DNA of 64,000 nt from Neoroseomonas soli (GCF_018129065.1 NZ_JAAEDM010000013.1:23667-87666), one strand, 5' to 3'; shown: positions 43,132 through 53,191, counted from the first letter of the stretch. The notes: a model not told the origin generated them from the sequence alone. A program made the numbers and translations.

Positions 43132-43839
43132 TCAGTGGATGTCGTCCGCCTTCGAGAGCGCATCCCTGAGCTTCGCCACGTTGAAGCCGGGCGTCTTCAC
43201 CATGTCGAGGATCACCTTCTCCCGCCGAGCGCCGAGTTCGATCGCGGCCGGGATCTTGGTGACGACGTCATGCGGAATGACCACGGCGCCGTGGCGGTCC
43301 GCGTGCACGACATCGTCGTGCCGCACTGACATGCCGTGAATGGTGACGTCGAGGTTCAGCGCCACGATGTGAACATAGGCATGGGACGGGTTCACCACGC
43401 CGGCGATACCCTGGAAGCCCGGCGCGAACATGTCGAGGTCGCGCACCGATCCGTTGGTCACCACGCCCTGCGCACCGAGGCCCTGGTGCACGGCGCTGTT
43501 CACCTCGCCCCAGAAGGCGCCGACGCCGGGTGTGTCATCGAGGTCCTGCAGGCAGACCACGGTCGGCAGGGCCGCATCGGCGACGTATTCGTACCAGGCG
43601 ACGCGCATGGCCCGGTCCGCTTCCTTGCTGCGGCCGGAGGGGAAGGCCGCGCGCTGCGTGCCGGTGCGCGCCAAGCCGCAGATCGGCGGCAGCTTCGGGT
43701 CCACCGCCGTCATCGGACGCACAGTGAATCCATGTCCGCGACGGTGCGGCGCGACGAGTTCGAGTGCGTTGCAGATCGTGGGGGTGTCCCACTGGCGCAG
43801 CGCCTCGAGGTCGGCGGCGGTGAAAGGGTAATTGGCCAT
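43132..43839 (-). CDS. RraA-like / oxoadipate aldolase-family protein
   Basis: 235 residues. Core RraA motif GEVNSAVHQGLGAQGVVTNGSVRD includes the Gly-rich anion loop and the Arg-Asp pair that binds oxoacid and metal in 4-carboxy-4-hydroxy-2-oxoadipate aldolase/oxaloacetate decarboxylase. RNase E inhibitor RraA shares the fold, but the long N-terminus and catabolic surroundings favour an aldolase/decarboxylase. Precedes the thioesterase gene by 5 nt. The 106 nt downstream of its start on the upstream side hold no gene I can see. Confidence 0.8.
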   Translation of the reverse strand: MANYPFTAADLEALRQWDTPTICNALELVAPHRRGHGFTVRPMTAVDPKLPPICGLARTGTQRAAFPSGRSKEADRAMRVAWYEYVADAALPTVVCLQDLDDTPGVGAFWGEVNSAVHQGLGAQGVVTNGSVRDLDMFAPGFQGIAGVVNPSHAYVHIVALNLDVTIHGMSVRHDDVVHADRHGAVVIPHDVVTKIPAAIELGARREKVILDMVKTPGFNVAKLRDALSKADDIH

Positions 43840-43945
43840 GCGGCGGTCTCCTCCGGAGCCGCCAGCATCGACCGGCGCGGCGGATCGGTCAAAGGGGGGC
43901 GCGGCGCGACGTCAACGAGCGATGCGCCGCAGCCGCGCACCCGCC

Positions 43946-46153
43946 TCAATCGCCGCGCAGCATGCGGAAGGCGTGGCGCTCCAGGAAATCCAGCCGGCCG
44001 GCGAGGTCGTCCGCCGCGCAGATCATGAAGGAAGTGAGGCCGAGGCCGACGCGCCGCGGATCCGGCTTTGCCTCCGTGCCGAGCGGCGTGCCTGCGCCGC
44101 TGTCGATCTCGACGATCACCTCCGACGATGACGCCTCGACCTCCACGACGCAGGTGAAGCGGCTGTCGCCCTGCGCCGTGACGGTCGTGAAGCGCGGCGG
44201 CGTGGCGCCCGCGCCGAAGGCCCGCAGGCGCACGCTGGTCTCCTTGCCCGGCGGGACGCAGCCCAGATAGAGGCGCAACGGCCCCTCGGCCGCGCCGGCC
44301 GGCAGCGACAGGCGCATGCGCGCGAGGCCCGGGCGCGTCCAGACGCCCCAGCGGTCGAGCGGATACCAGTTCAGCCCTTCCCGCACGATGTCGGCCACCG
44401 CCCTGGCGCGGTCCACCTGGCCGCCGCCGAGGAGGTGCAGCGGATAAGTCACGCCGGGCAGGACCGGCAGCCGCGCCCCGGCTTCGACCGCCGGCGCGTC
44501 ACGCCGTGCGGCGACCGCACGCATGACCTGGTCGGCGATGTCGCCCCAGCTGCGCAGGCGCGTTGTGGCCAGGATCTCGGCCTCGCGGCGGGCGCGTTCC
44601 TCGGTGTCGAAGATCAGTGCCTCGAGCTTCGCCACGAGGTCCGGCTCGTTCCGCGGCTCGTAATAGACGGCGGCCTCGCCCCCGGCCTCGACGAGCGAGG
44701 TGTTGCGCGCGACCAGCGGCACGCGGCCGAAGGACAGGCTCTCGGTGACCGGCAGGCCCCAGCCCTCGTAGTGGCTGTTGGTGACGGTGAACAGCGCCGC
44801 CCCGTAGAGCGCCGCGAGCGTCACGTCCGGCACCCCGTGCGCGATGGTGACGCGGTCCTGCAGCACCGGGGAGTTGCGCCACAGCGTCATCGCAGCCTCG
44901 GCGAGCCAGCCCGGCTTGCCGATGCAGACCAGCCGCGGCACCCGCTCCGCGCCGTGCTTGCGCACCAGCGTCAGCCAGGCGTGGAACAGCATCAGGTGGT
45001 TCTTGCGGCTCTCGATCGTGCCGACGCAGAGCACGAAGGGCTCGCCCGGCTCCGGCAGGTCGGACCGCTCAGCCCAGGTGAGCCCGGTGGTGGCGCCGAG
45101 TTCCTTCTTCAGGTCCGCATCCAGGCGCACCACCGCGACAGGCAGGTCCACACCCGGGAGGATGGCCCCGGCGATGCGCCGGGCATCGGAGGCGGACCAC
45201 TCGGAATTGGTGAGCGCGGAATCCGCCAGCGCCACCATGCCGGAGAACCACTGGGCGAATTCCTCGACCAGTGGCGGGGGGCAATGTTCGGGCGTCACGA
45301 GCGGGATGCAGTCGTGGATCATCGGCACGTAGCGGACGCCATACTGCCGCGCGACATGCCGCACATGCAGGAAGTAGTCCTTGATCCACCAGGAGGTGCC
45401 GAGGTTCACGAGGCTCGCCCCCGGCGCGAAGACGAAGTCCGGGCCCGAGAGCAGCGCCGCCTTGAGGTCCGCCAGCGCCTCGAGCCAGTCCGCCGCCCGC
45501 GGGTCGCCACCGCTGCGCGACAGGCGCCAGAGCCGCAGGAAGAGCTCCCGCCCGATCTCGCGCCATGCGCCGCCGACGGCATCGAAGGCCACGGCGGCGG
45601 TCGCCACGCCGTCCATCGGATCGAGCAGGGCCCGCGCCGTGATGTTCAATTGCACCCGCTGGATGCCGGTGGGCGTGCGGTTGTCCGCCAGGAAGGCGAC
45701 CAGGTCCGAGGTGTCGAAGACGACCTGCACCGCCTGGCCCGGCACCGGCGCGCTCCGCACGAGCGGCGAGGCCAGCCGCGCCAGGGCCGAGGCCTCGCGC
45801 GCCGCCTCCTCGTTCGACGGGTCGATCTCCCGCGCGCGGGCATAGGCCCGCCAGGCCTGGGAGGTGTCGCCCATCAGCTTGAGCGCATGGCCGATCTGGA
45901 TATGAACGTCGGCGATGTTCGGCGCCAGCGCCTCCGCCGCCCGGTAGGCCAAGAGCGCGTCGGAGGGGTCGCCCGATTCCTTGAGGCAGTGGCCGAGCTG
46001 GATCTGCGCCCGCCAGTCCGCCGGCCGTTCCTCGAGATGGGCGCGATAGGCGAGGATGGCTGCATCCCACAGCCGCTGGTCGCGGAGCGAATCCGCCTGC
46101 CGCAGCCTGTCGCCCGCGGACGCCAGGGCGGCGTCCTTCTCGTCACGATCCAT
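43946..46153 (-). CDS. TPR-containing GT1-type (GT4-like) glycosyltransferase
   Basis: 735 residues. Residues ~20-130 form three TPR-like helix pairs; ~135-350 an N-terminal Rossmann-like domain; ~370-620 the GT4-like C-domain with VLCVGTIESRKNH and the EX7E motif HYEGWGLPVTE that binds the donor phosphates. The last ~110 residues form a beta-rich module of unknown role. Such two-part enzymes act in capsule, exopolysaccharide or glycan assembly. Shares strand and 51-nt spacing with the glycosyltransferase upstream. No polymer export genes are near, so the pathway is incomplete here. Confidence 0.85.
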   Translation of the reverse strand: MDRDEKDAALASAGDRLRQADSLRDQRLWDAAILAYRAHLEERPADWRAQIQLGHCLKESGDPSDALLAYRAAEALAPNIADVHIQIGHALKLMGDTSQAWRAYARAREIDPSNEEAAREASALARLASPLVRSAPVPGQAVQVVFDTSDLVAFLADNRTPTGIQRVQLNITARALLDPMDGVATAAVAFDAVGGAWREIGRELFLRLWRLSRSGGDPRAADWLEALADLKAALLSGPDFVFAPGASLVNLGTSWWIKDYFLHVRHVARQYGVRYVPMIHDCIPLVTPEHCPPPLVEEFAQWFSGMVALADSALTNSEWSASDARRIAGAILPGVDLPVAVVRLDADLKKELGATTGLTWAERSDLPEPGEPFVLCVGTIESRKNHLMLFHAWLTLVRKHGAERVPRLVCIGKPGWLAEAAMTLWRNSPVLQDRVTIAHGVPDVTLAALYGAALFTVTNSHYEGWGLPVTESLSFGRVPLVARNTSLVEAGGEAAVYYEPRNEPDLVAKLEALIFDTEERARREAEILATTRLRSWGDIADQVMRAVAARRDAPAVEAGARLPVLPGVTYPLHLLGGGQVDRARAVADIVREGLNWYPLDRWGVWTRPGLARMRLSLPAGAAEGPLRLYLGCVPPGKETSVRLRAFGAGATPPRFTTVTAQGDSRFTCVVEVEASSSEVIVEIDSGAGTPLGTEAKPDPRRVGLGLTSFMICAADDLAGRLDFLERHAFRMLRGD

Positions 46154-46204
46154 GCGTGGTCCTCATCCCCTGCCGCGGGTGCCCGGCGTCGCCGGGCCGC
46201 GGGG

Positions 46205-47551
46205 TCAGCCCCAGTTCACGCCGATCTTGCCATAGGCCTCGCGGAGCCGCATCCGGTAGCGCTCCATGGAGTACAGCGCGGCCTGGCCGGGCCCGGCCTG
46301 GGCAAGCCGGCCGCGCAGGTCGGCATCGGTGTCGAGGGCGCGGATCGCGTCGACCATCGCCCGCACATCGTAGGGATCGACCTTGATCGCGGCATCCCCC
46401 ACGACCTCCGGCATCGAGGAGGTGTTCGAAGTCATCACGGGCGTGCCGAGCAGCATCGCCTCCAGTGCCGGCAGGCCGAAGCCCTCATACAGCGAGGGGA
46501 ACAGCACCGCCTTCGCCCCGCGGATCAGGCTGACGAGCAGCGGGAAGGACGCATAGTCCACGTGCTGCACGCGGTAGTGCCGCCGGGTGCGGCCATTCTC
46601 CGTCAGCAGGTAGCGCACATGCTCGTTCTCGAACAGCAGGCGCAGCTCCTCCTCCGACTTCCAGGCCTTCTTGCCGACGATGACCAGCGGGTCCTGCACG
46701 CCGGATGCGAGGTAGGCCTCGATCATGCGGCCGACGTTCTTCTTCGGCTCGATCGCGCCGAAGAACAGGAAATAGCGCTGGAAACCGAGGCCGAAGGTGC
46801 CCTCGATCTCGGTCCTGACGTCGGCGATCGGCTTGTCGGTGAAGCGCGAGGGGATGTCCACCGCCTGGTATGTGTTGGTGACACGCTCCTCCGGCACGCC
46901 GAGCAGGCTGACGATGTCGCGGCGGGAAGCCTCGCTGACCGTGATGATGTGGTCGGCGCGGCGCGCGAGCAGCCGGCTCAGCCGATAGTATTGCCGCTTG
47001 TTGTCCAGCGTCGTGTAGGGCAGCCGCAGCGGCACGAGGTCGTGCATGGTGTAGATGTTGCGGGCGCCGCGGATCTGCAGGGCCAGCGGGTAGGTCCAGT
47101 GCATCACTTCCGGCGGGTGGCGGAAATGCACGTTCATCCGCGTGCGGTAGAGCTTGAAGTGCTGGCGTTGCGCCTCGAACAGGTTCTGCACGTTCCAGAC
47201 ATGGTCGAAGTGCGGCAGGCGGCTGCGGAAGGTGTCGCGCACCACGCGCCCCGTGATCGGCACCTGGGTGGCGAATTCCCCGAAGGGGGTGGTGAAGGCG
47301 CGCTGCGCGAAATGCGCCACCTGCGCGGCCTTGGATGGCTTGCCCACGCGCGGATCGAAGAAGGCGATCTCCCGGATCAGCGAACTCGTGCTGATGGTCG
47401 AGGTGGTCGTGCCGTAGAGCACGCCGACCTCGGCCCCGATGTCACGCAGGCAGAAGGAGAGGTTGCGGGCATAGGTGGCCACGCCCGTGCCCTGTTCGAG
47501 CGAGAGGTTGTATCCGTCGATGAAGATGCGCGGCTGGCGCTTGGCGGACAT
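46205..47551 (-). CDS. GT4-like glycosyltransferase
   Basis: About 448 residues. N-terminal [11 protein letters not shown] loop, [18 protein letters not shown], a C-domain [18 protein letters not shown] and the EX7E motif [10 protein letters not shown] identify a retaining GT-B glycosyltransferase. The ATG giving MSAKRQPR is used; an ATG four codons earlier is possible. First of a pair with the TPR-containing transferase. The 129-nt gap upstream to the TRAP gene end contains a weak GGCGGGG/CCCCGCC stem that may terminate that operon. Confidence 0.86.
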   Translation of the reverse strand: MSAKRQPRIFIDGYNLSLEQGTGVATYARNLSFCLRDIGAEVGVLYGTTTSTISTSSLIREIAFFDPRVGKPSKAAQVAHFAQRAFTTPFGEFATQVPITGRVVRDTFRSRLPHFDHVWNVQNLFEAQRQHFKLYRTRMNVHFRHPPEVMHWTYPLALQIRGARNIYTMHDLVPLRLPYTTLDNKRQYYRLSRLLARRADHIITVSEASRRDIVSLLGVPEERVTNTYQAVDIPSRFTDKPIADVRTEIEGTFGLGFQRYFLFFGAIEPKKNVGRMIEAYLASGVQDPLVIVGKKAWKSEEELRLLFENEHVRYLLTENGRTRRHYRVQHVDYASFPLLVSLIRGAKAVLFPSLYEGFGLPALEAMLLGTPVMTSNTSSMPEVVGDAAIKVDPYDVRAMVDAIRALDTDADLRGRLAQAGPGQAALYSMERYRMRLREAYGKIGVNWG

Positions 47552-47680
47552 GGGCAGTTCCATGCAAGGGCGCGGTGGACACGGCACGTTCCCGGCGGAT
47601 TCGCCGGCCCCGCCCGCGGCCCTATGCTCCTACAGGCTGAGGCGGGGTCCGGCCAAGGTCAAGCATTCAGCCCCGCCCGG

Positions 47681-49000
47681 TCAGTCGAGGAATTCGGGCG
47701 ACACCAGCCGCGGCAGGAACAGCACGACCTCCGGCCACAGGATCACCAGCATCAGCACGCCGAGCATCGGCAGCAGCATGATCATGGTGTCCTTGATCGC
47801 ATCGGCCATGCGCATCCCGGCCACGTGGCAGGCGATCATCAGGCAGAGCCCGTAGGGCGGCGTGACCAGCCCGAAGGCCAGGCTGACGATGCCGACCATG
47901 GCGAAATGAACCGGGTCCATGCCGACACCGGCCGCGAGCGGCTGCAGGATGGCCCCGACGATGATGATGGCCGGGATCGCATCGAGGAAGCAGCCCACCA
48001 CCAGGAATACGGCGGCGATGAAGAAGCCCGTCGCGATCTTCCCCATCCCCCAGGCGGTGACGCCCTCGAGGATCGCCTTCGGAATCTCGTAATAGGCCAG
48101 CAGCCAGCCGAAGGCGGATGCGGTGCCCACGCAGAACAGCGCCACCGCGGCGAGGCGGCCGGTCTCGCCCAGCGCCTCCCACAGTTCCTTCATCCCCATC
48201 TCGCGGTAGTAGAGCAGCGACAGCCCGCCGGCGTAGAGCACGGCGATGCAGGCGCTCTCGGTCGCGGTGAACCAGCCGAAGACCTTGCCGCCGATGATGA
48301 TGGCCGGCGTCATCAGCGCCGGGATCGAGACCGCCGTCGCGCGCAGCAACTCCCCCCAGCCCGACCGCGGATAGGTCGGATAGCCGCGCGCCTTCGCATA
48401 GGCATGCACGGTCGCCATCTGCACCAGCCCGATCAGCAGGCCCGGGATGATGCCGGCGAGGAACAGCGCGCCGATCGACACCGTCAGCACGCCGCCCCAG
48501 ACGATCATCAGGATGGACGGCGGGATGATGACGGCGAGCACCGCCGAGACCGCGGTGATGGCGACGGAGAAGCTGTCGTCGTAGCCCTCCTTCCGCTGGG
48601 CATCGATGAAGATCTTGGACTGCGAGGCCGCATCGGCGGTCGAGGATCCCGAGATGCCGGCGAAGAAGATCGACAGCACCACGTTGATCTGCGCCAGCCC
48701 GCCCGGGAAATGCCCGACCATGGCGCGCGACAGCCGCATCAGCCGGTCGGTGATGCCGCCCACGTTCATCAGGTTCGCCGTCAGCAGGAAGAAGGGCACG
48801 GCGAGCAGGATGAAGGAGTTGTAGGCGTTGAACGTCTCCTGCATCAGCACCATCGGCCCGAGCCGCGGTTCCAGCGCCAGCACCGGCAGGCAGGCCAGGC
48901 CGAGCGCGACCGCGACCGGCACCCGCAGCGCCAGCAGCGTGAAGAAGACACCGAAGAGGATCCAGGCCGCCTCCCCCGCGGCCAGCGTATTGCCGCCCAT
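47681..49000 (-). CDS. dctM: TRAP transporter large permease subunit (DctM)
   Basis: 439 residues, ~12 membrane segments. DctM landmarks are FFAGISGSSTADAAS, the IIPPSILMIVWG helix break and a second GLVTPPYGLCL re-entrant loop. It is the sodium-coupled channel of a C4-dicarboxylate-type TRAP importer. Start joins the DctQ stop as TGATG. Third in the order P-Q-M. Confidence 0.93.
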   Translation of the reverse strand: MGGNTLAAGEAAWILFGVFFTLLALRVPVAVALGLACLPVLALEPRLGPMVLMQETFNAYNSFILLAVPFFLLTANLMNVGGITDRLMRLSRAMVGHFPGGLAQINVVLSIFFAGISGSSTADAASQSKIFIDAQRKEGYDDSFSVAITAVSAVLAVIIPPSILMIVWGGVLTVSIGALFLAGIIPGLLIGLVQMATVHAYAKARGYPTYPRSGWGELLRATAVSIPALMTPAIIIGGKVFGWFTATESACIAVLYAGGLSLLYYREMGMKELWEALGETGRLAAVALFCVGTASAFGWLLAYYEIPKAILEGVTAWGMGKIATGFFIAAVFLVVGCFLDAIPAIIIVGAILQPLAAGVGMDPVHFAMVGIVSLAFGLVTPPYGLCLMIACHVAGMRMADAIKDTMIMLLPMLGVLMLVILWPEVVLFLPRLVSPEFLD

Positions 49001-49509
49001 CAGGCCCGTTCCCCCCGGACCAGCACGCAGAGGTCGTCGACGAACTTCTCCCCGCTGAAGAGCAGCCAGGAAAAGCCGAGGATCGGCCAGGCCAGGTGGA
49101 TCAGCCACAGCGGCAGTTCCGCCAGTTCGCTGATGCGGAACCACGCGAAATCCACGAACTCGATCCCGTACCAGAGGAAGACCGCGCCAAACAGCAGCAC
49201 GAAGAGGCCCGAGACTATGTCCATGAAGGCGCGCCTCCGCCCGGTCAGGCGCGGCCAGAGATCGACGATGAAATGGATGCCTTCCTTCTGGCCGACCATG
49301 GCGCCGATCATGACGGTCCAGACGAGCAGGAAACGCGCCATCTCCTCCGTCCAGATGTAGTGCGGCAGGTAATGCGTCTGGCGCGAGACAACCTGCAGCG
49401 TCACCGGGACGACGAGGATCAGGACGGAAATCGCAAGCAGCGCGGAGAGCAGCCGGGCATAGAGCCAGGACGCGCGCCGCACCAGGCCGCGCAGGCCGGG
49501 CTGGGACAT
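49000..49509 (-). CDS. dctQ: TRAP transporter small permease subunit (DctQ)
   Basis: 169 residues with four membrane helices. Conserved YIWTEEMARFLLVW (helix 2 entry) and RIS..PLW..H regions are typical DctQ. Links binding protein docking to DctM. GGAG precedes the ATG; frame-open DNA upstream is ignored. It follows dctP by 64 nt and runs directly into dctM. Confidence 0.9.
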   Translation of the reverse strand: MSQPGLRGLVRRASWLYARLLSALLAISVLILVVPVTLQVVSRQTHYLPHYIWTEEMARFLLVWTVMIGAMVGQKEGIHFIVDLWPRLTGRRRAFMDIVSGLFVLLFGAVFLWYGIEFVDFAWFRISELAELPLWLIHLAWPILGFSWLLFSGEKFVDDLCVLVRGERA

Positions 49510-49573
49510 GGAACGCTCCGGATATCGGAAGGGCACGACCGGGGGAGTCGGTGCTCCCTCGGCCGGCGGAAGG

Positions 49574-50578
49574 TCACGAGGAGATCGCGTTGATGCGGGT
49601 GAAGATGCTCTCCGCGTCCACTTCGCGGGCATAGGCGGCCATCACCGGGTCCACCGCGCGCTTCAGCGCGTCGCGCTCGGTGAACTCGATGCGGCGCAGG
49701 CGGCCGGCGCGTTCCAGCGCCTCGATCTTCTGGCCGTCCTCGCTGCTTTCGGCCTGGCGGCCGAAGGTGCCGGCTTCCTTGCCGGCGCGGCGGATCGCCT
49801 CCTGCAGCGGCGCCGGCAGCCGCGCGAGCGACTGCGTCGAGAAGCACAGCGGCCGGATGGTGATGGCGTGCTGCGTCATGATGAGGTTCGGCGCCACCTC
49901 GAAGAAGCGCATCGCCTCGACGCCCGCGGCCTCGTTCTCGCCGGCCTCGATGACGTTGTTCTGGATGCCGTTGTAGACCTCGTTGTAGGCGATGACCGAG
50001 GGCGACATCCCGGCCGCCTGGAAGGTGCGCGACCAGATCGGCGCGCCCTGCACGCGGACCTTGAGGCCGCGCAGCTCCGCCATGTTGGTGATGCGCTTGT
50101 TGGCGAAGATGTTGCGCACGCCGCCGCCGGCATAGCCGATCAGCGCGACGCGGGCGCGGCGCTCGATCTCCTGCGCCACCGGGGCGAAGAGGTCCTGGTC
50201 CAGCACCGTGTTCCAGTGCGCGAGGTCACGGAACAGGAAGGGCGCGTCCACGAAGGGCGCGGCCCGGCTGAAGGTGGACATGTGGGCCGGCGAGACGATG
50301 CCGTAGTCCACCGCGCCGCGGCCGGCCGACATGTATTCGAAATACTGCTTCTCGAGGCCGAGGCTGGAATTCTTGTGCAGCACGAAGTTCACCGGCTGGG
50401 CGGTGTAGTACTGCTTCACCAGTTCCTCGAACCGCACCAGGGCGCGGGTAAAGACATGGTCGTCGTTGAACTGCGAGGCGCCGTTCAAGGTGATCCCCTG
50501 CTGGGCCCGCGCGACGTGCGGAGCCGCCAGCAGGGCCGTGCCAGCCGCGAGGCCGCGCACCAGGTCCCTACGCTTCAT
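49574..50578 (-). CDS. dctP: TRAP transporter substrate-binding protein (DctP)
   Basis: 334 residues. The export signal (MKRRDLVRGLAAG, cleavage after ARAQ near 26) has a twin-arginine pair. Mature features include FVLHKNSSLG, the GLKVRVQGAPIW segment with the carboxylate-binding Arg, and NEVYNGIQNNVIEAGEN, the DctP ligand loop. Substrates are probably small carboxylic acids. Heads a P-Q-M operon divergent from an SDR gene. Confidence 0.9.
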   Translation of the reverse strand: MKRRDLVRGLAAGTALLAAPHVARAQQGITLNGASQFNDDHVFTRALVRFEELVKQYYTAQPVNFVLHKNSSLGLEKQYFEYMSAGRGAVDYGIVSPAHMSTFSRAAPFVDAPFLFRDLAHWNTVLDQDLFAPVAQEIERRARVALIGYAGGGVRNIFANKRITNMAELRGLKVRVQGAPIWSRTFQAAGMSPSVIAYNEVYNGIQNNVIEAGENEAAGVEAMRFFEVAPNLIMTQHAITIRPLCFSTQSLARLPAPLQEAIRRAGKEAGTFGRQAESSEDGQKIEALERAGRLRRIEFTERDALKRAVDPVMAAYAREVDAESIFTRINAISS

Positions 50579-50627
50579 GAACCCTCACTCCCCATCGTTC
50601 CGCCGGCTTGGTGCCGGCTGTGCGCGA

Positions 50628-50633
50628 ACTATA
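50628..50633 (-). promoter_or_regulatory. Possible -10 box for dctPQM
   Basis: On the minus strand the spacer reads TATAGT, one mismatch from TATAAT, about 45 nt before the dctP start. A convincing -35 is missing. A CCGGAC/GTCCGG inverted repeat (50645-50650, 50660-50665) lies just upstream and could be an operator arm pair. Confidence 0.28.
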
Positions 50634-50731
50634 GGGGTGGAAGGCCGGACATGGGAACCGTCCGGTTACCTCCCCCTTCCCGCTGGGCGCGCTCTGGCGG
50701 AGACTGCGCGCGGCATTGCGGGGGAAGCAGC

Positions 50732-51475
50732 ATGAACCGACTGGACCTGGCCGGACGCGTGGCGATCGTCACCGGTGCAGCGCGCGGCATCGGACTGGCC
50801 ATCGCGCAGCGTGCCGTCACCTCGGGCGCGACGGTCGCCATCTGGGACATGGACGCCAGGGCCGCCGCCGAGGCCGCCGCCTCCCTCGGCCGTGCCTCGG
50901 CGCATGTGCTGGACCTGACCGACGAAGCGGCGATCGGGGCCGGGCTGGCGGCGACGCTCGCCGCGCATGGCCGGATCGACATCCTGGTCAACAACGCCGG
51001 CATCACGGGCGGCAACGCGCCATCCTGGGAATTGCCGGTGGCGGAGTGGAAGCGGGTGGTGGAGGTGAACCTGGTCGCCCCCTACCTCGTCACCCGCGCG
51101 GTGGTGCCGGGCATGATCGCCGCCGGCTACGGGCGCATCGTGAACATCGCGTCGATCGCCGGGAAGGAAGGCAATCCGAACGCCTCCCACTACAGCGCAT
51201 CGAAGGCCGGGCTGATCGGCTTCACCAAGTCGCTCGGCAAGGAACTGGCGAAGACCGGCGTGCTCGCCAACTGCATCACGCCCGCCGCGGCGGAGACCGA
51301 CCTGTTCCGGCAGATGACACCTGAGCAGGTCGCCTGGATGCGCTCCAAGATCCCGATGGACCGCTTCGTGAAGGTCGAGGAGATCGCCGCGATGGCCTGC
51401 TGGCTCGCCTCGGAGGACTGCTCCTTCTCGACCGGCGGCGTCTTCGACATCTCAGGCGGCCGCGCGGTGTACTGA
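50732..51475 (+). CDS. Short-chain dehydrogenase/reductase (SDR)
   Basis: 247 residues. Classical SDR: cofactor loop TGAARGIG (14-21), NNAG (87-90), Ser141, Tyr154 and Lys158 (HYSASK), and C-terminal GGVFDISGG. Asp39-Met-Asp after the second strand points to NAD rather than NADP. Divergent from the dctPQM operon, so it probably oxidises a hydroxyacid or sugar acid brought in by that transporter. GGGGAAG precedes the ATG. Confidence 0.88.
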   Translation: MNRLDLAGRVAIVTGAARGIGLAIAQRAVTSGATVAIWDMDARAAAEAAASLGRASAHVLDLTDEAAIGAGLAATLAAHGRIDILVNNAGITGGNAPSWELPVAEWKRVVEVNLVAPYLVTRAVVPGMIAAGYGRIVNIASIAGKEGNPNASHYSASKAGLIGFTKSLGKELAKTGVLANCITPAAAETDLFRQMTPEQVAWMRSKIPMDRFVKVEEIAAMACWLASEDCSFSTGGVFDISGGRAVY

Positions 51476-51584
51476 ACCGTTCCCTGACCGCCGGCAGAAA
51501 TCTGGATGACGCCCAGGGTTCCACGGGCCTAGCCTCGCCACCCGCCGGATCGCCAATCGCGCGAATGCCGACGGGGAGGTGCAG

Positions 51585-52209
51585 ATGAGCGGCGTCATCG
51601 ACCAGGACAGGTGGGGCATCTGCGGCTTCGTCAGCGTCCTGAACTCGCTGCATGAAGACGGCCAGATCGAGGAATTCGGCCGTGAACTCAGCCTCGGTGA
51701 GATCCACGTGCGTCTCGGCGCCGAGGTGATCACCTATCTGAAGATCATCGAGCAGGAGAAGCCGGACCTCGCCGCCGAGATCATCTCCTTCAGCCGGAAG
51801 CTCGGCGGCGATGCGGACAGCATCGGCGCCCTCTGCCGGAAGATCAGGGATCTACGTGCTGGCCGCGCACGGAACGCCGAAGCTCGCCATCGTTTGGGAC
51901 GGGATCACCGTCGCCATGCCGCCGCATGGCATCCTCGATTTCCTGTCGCGCGCCGGGCTGAACGCGAGGCTGATGCCCGGGTCGTACCGGCTGTCCACGG
52001 CTGCGCTCGGCAGTTGCAGGAACTGCGTCGTCGGCGTCGGCAGCCACGAGCCTCCGGACGACTACGGCTACCTGAAGCACTGGGTCTATGTGAACAGGCG
52101 CGGCGAATTGCTGAACTGGGGCGGGCGTCTCGACCTGACGCAGAACGCGCTGCCGGAGCGGCGCTATTTCCCCTTCGATTTCATGACCCACATCATCGCG
52201 ATCGGATAG
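51585..52209 (+). pseudogene. Frameshifted papain-like cysteine peptidase family gene
   Basis: Two coding frames cover one apparent gene. The first starts at an ATG with a strong GGGGAGG site and carries QDRWGICGF (Gln7, Cys13). The second continues from about 51847 and carries KHWVYV and NWG. Removing one G from the GGG at 51847-51849 joins them into ~207 residues with a Cys13/His165/Asn177 triad and oxyanion Gln7, the papain-fold order. I do not recognise the family. The unshifted first frame stays open into the next gene by chance. Natural mutation, sequencing error or +1 frameshifting are all possible. It lies 109 nt after one SDR gene and 86 nt before the next. Confidence 0.6.
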
Positions 52210-52295
52210 CCGCCCTGCGGCCACCGCCCGTTGCCAGCGGCGCCCGCCCCGCGCAATCTCCCGCCGATCCCAGGATTTTCGGAGAGGAAACGCGC

Positions 52296-53054
52296 ATGAG
52301 CAGCACCAGCAAGATCGCCGTCGTCACCGGCGCGGGCACCGGCGTCGGCCGCGCCGCCGCGCTCGCGCTGCTGGGTGGCGGCTGGACGGTCTTCCTCGCC
52401 GGCCGGCGGATGGAGGCATTGCAGGAGACCGCCACCCTGGCCGGACCCGATGCGGGGCGCGCCATCCCCGTCGCCACCGACGTCGCCGACCCCGCCTCGG
52501 TCGCCGCGCTCTTCGTGCAGGTGAAGCAGAAATCCGGCCGGCTCGACCTGCTGTTCAACAACGCCGGCCAGAACGTGCCCGGCACGCCCTTCGAGGACCT
52601 GACCTACGAGGACTGGTCGCGCGTCGTCGCTGTGAACCTGACGGGTTCCTTCCTCTGCGCGCAGGCCGCCTTCCGCATCATGAAGGACCAGTCGCCGCAG
52701 GGCGGTCGCATCATCAACAACGGATCGATCAGCGCGCATACGCCGCGGCCGGACAGCGCGCCCTACACGGCGACGAAGCATTCCATCACGGGCCTGACCA
52801 AGTCGCTGATGCTAGACGGGCGCAAGTACGACATCTGCGCCGGGCAGATCGACATCGGCAACGCCGCGACGCCGATGACGCGCCGCATGTCGCAGGGCGT
52901 GAAGCAGGGCGATGGCTCGGTCGCGGTGGAGCCGACCATGGACGTGAATCATGTCGGCCAGGCGATCCTGCACATGGCCAACCTGCCGCTCGAGACCAAC
53001 ATCTTCACCATGACAATCAAGGCGACGAAGATGCCGTTCGAAGGGCGCGGCTGA
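52296..53054 (+). CDS. Short-chain dehydrogenase/reductase (SDR)
   Basis: 252 residues. TGAGTGVG (11-18), FNNAG (87-91), Ser144, Tyr157 and Lys161 (YTATK) form the complete SDR set; after the second strand GRR suggests NADP preference. GAGAGGAAA precedes the ATG. Unlike the SDR 1 kb upstream, it lacks the terminal ISGG loop and ends MPFEGRG, so the two are not close copies. Substrate unknown. A strong hairpin follows directly. Confidence 0.88.
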   Translation: MSSTSKIAVVTGAGTGVGRAAALALLGGGWTVFLAGRRMEALQETATLAGPDAGRAIPVATDVADPASVAALFVQVKQKSGRLDLLFNNAGQNVPGTPFEDLTYEDWSRVVAVNLTGSFLCAQAAFRIMKDQSPQGGRIINNGSISAHTPRPDSAPYTATKHSITGLTKSLMLDGRKYDICAGQIDIGNAATPMTRRMSQGVKQGDGSVAVEPTMDVNHVGQAILHMANLPLETNIFTMTIKATKMPFEGRG

Positions 53055-53062
53055 GAGGAAGG

Positions 53063-53086
53063 TCGGGGGAGGAGAACCTCCCCCGA
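53063..53086 (+). terminator. Strong hairpin downstream of SDR gene
   Basis: Perfect 10-bp stem TCGGGGGAGG/CCTCCCCCGA with an AGAA loop, 8 nt after the SDR stop. Only scattered T residues follow, so it may rely on stem strength. Confidence 0.65.
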
Positions 53087-53163
53087 TCCCCCTCCCTTCT
53101 TTGGTCACTTGGCGCCGCCGCCGCTGTCAGTTCCCAAGAGCCAAAGAAGGTTGAGGGGGGTTT

Positions 53164-53191
53164 CGGGGGGAGAAGTTCCCTTCTCCCCCCG
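53164..53191 (-). terminator. Strong hairpin downstream of acyl-CoA ligase-like gene
   Basis: Perfect 12-bp stem CGGGGGGAGAAG/CTTCTCCCCCCG with a TTCC loop, 4 nt beyond the minus-strand stop; on that strand it ends in AAACCCC rather than a T run. Between the two hairpins a weaker CTTTGG...CCAAAG pair (about 53099-53146) adds a third inverted repeat. Confidence 0.65.

Noticed and set aside
44435..49360. A plus-strand open frame of over 1,600 codons opposite the glycosyltransferase and TRAP genes
   Set aside because: It is antisense to several clear genes and consists of low-complexity Arg/His/Gln-rich sequence, as expected for a stop-poor frame in GC-rich DNA.
51579..53054. One 491-residue protein fused from the frameshifted gene and the second SDR
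   Set aside because: The middle of this frame has no domain character, while another frame there encodes the His/Asn half of the papain-like protein; the SDR has its own ribosome site and ATG.
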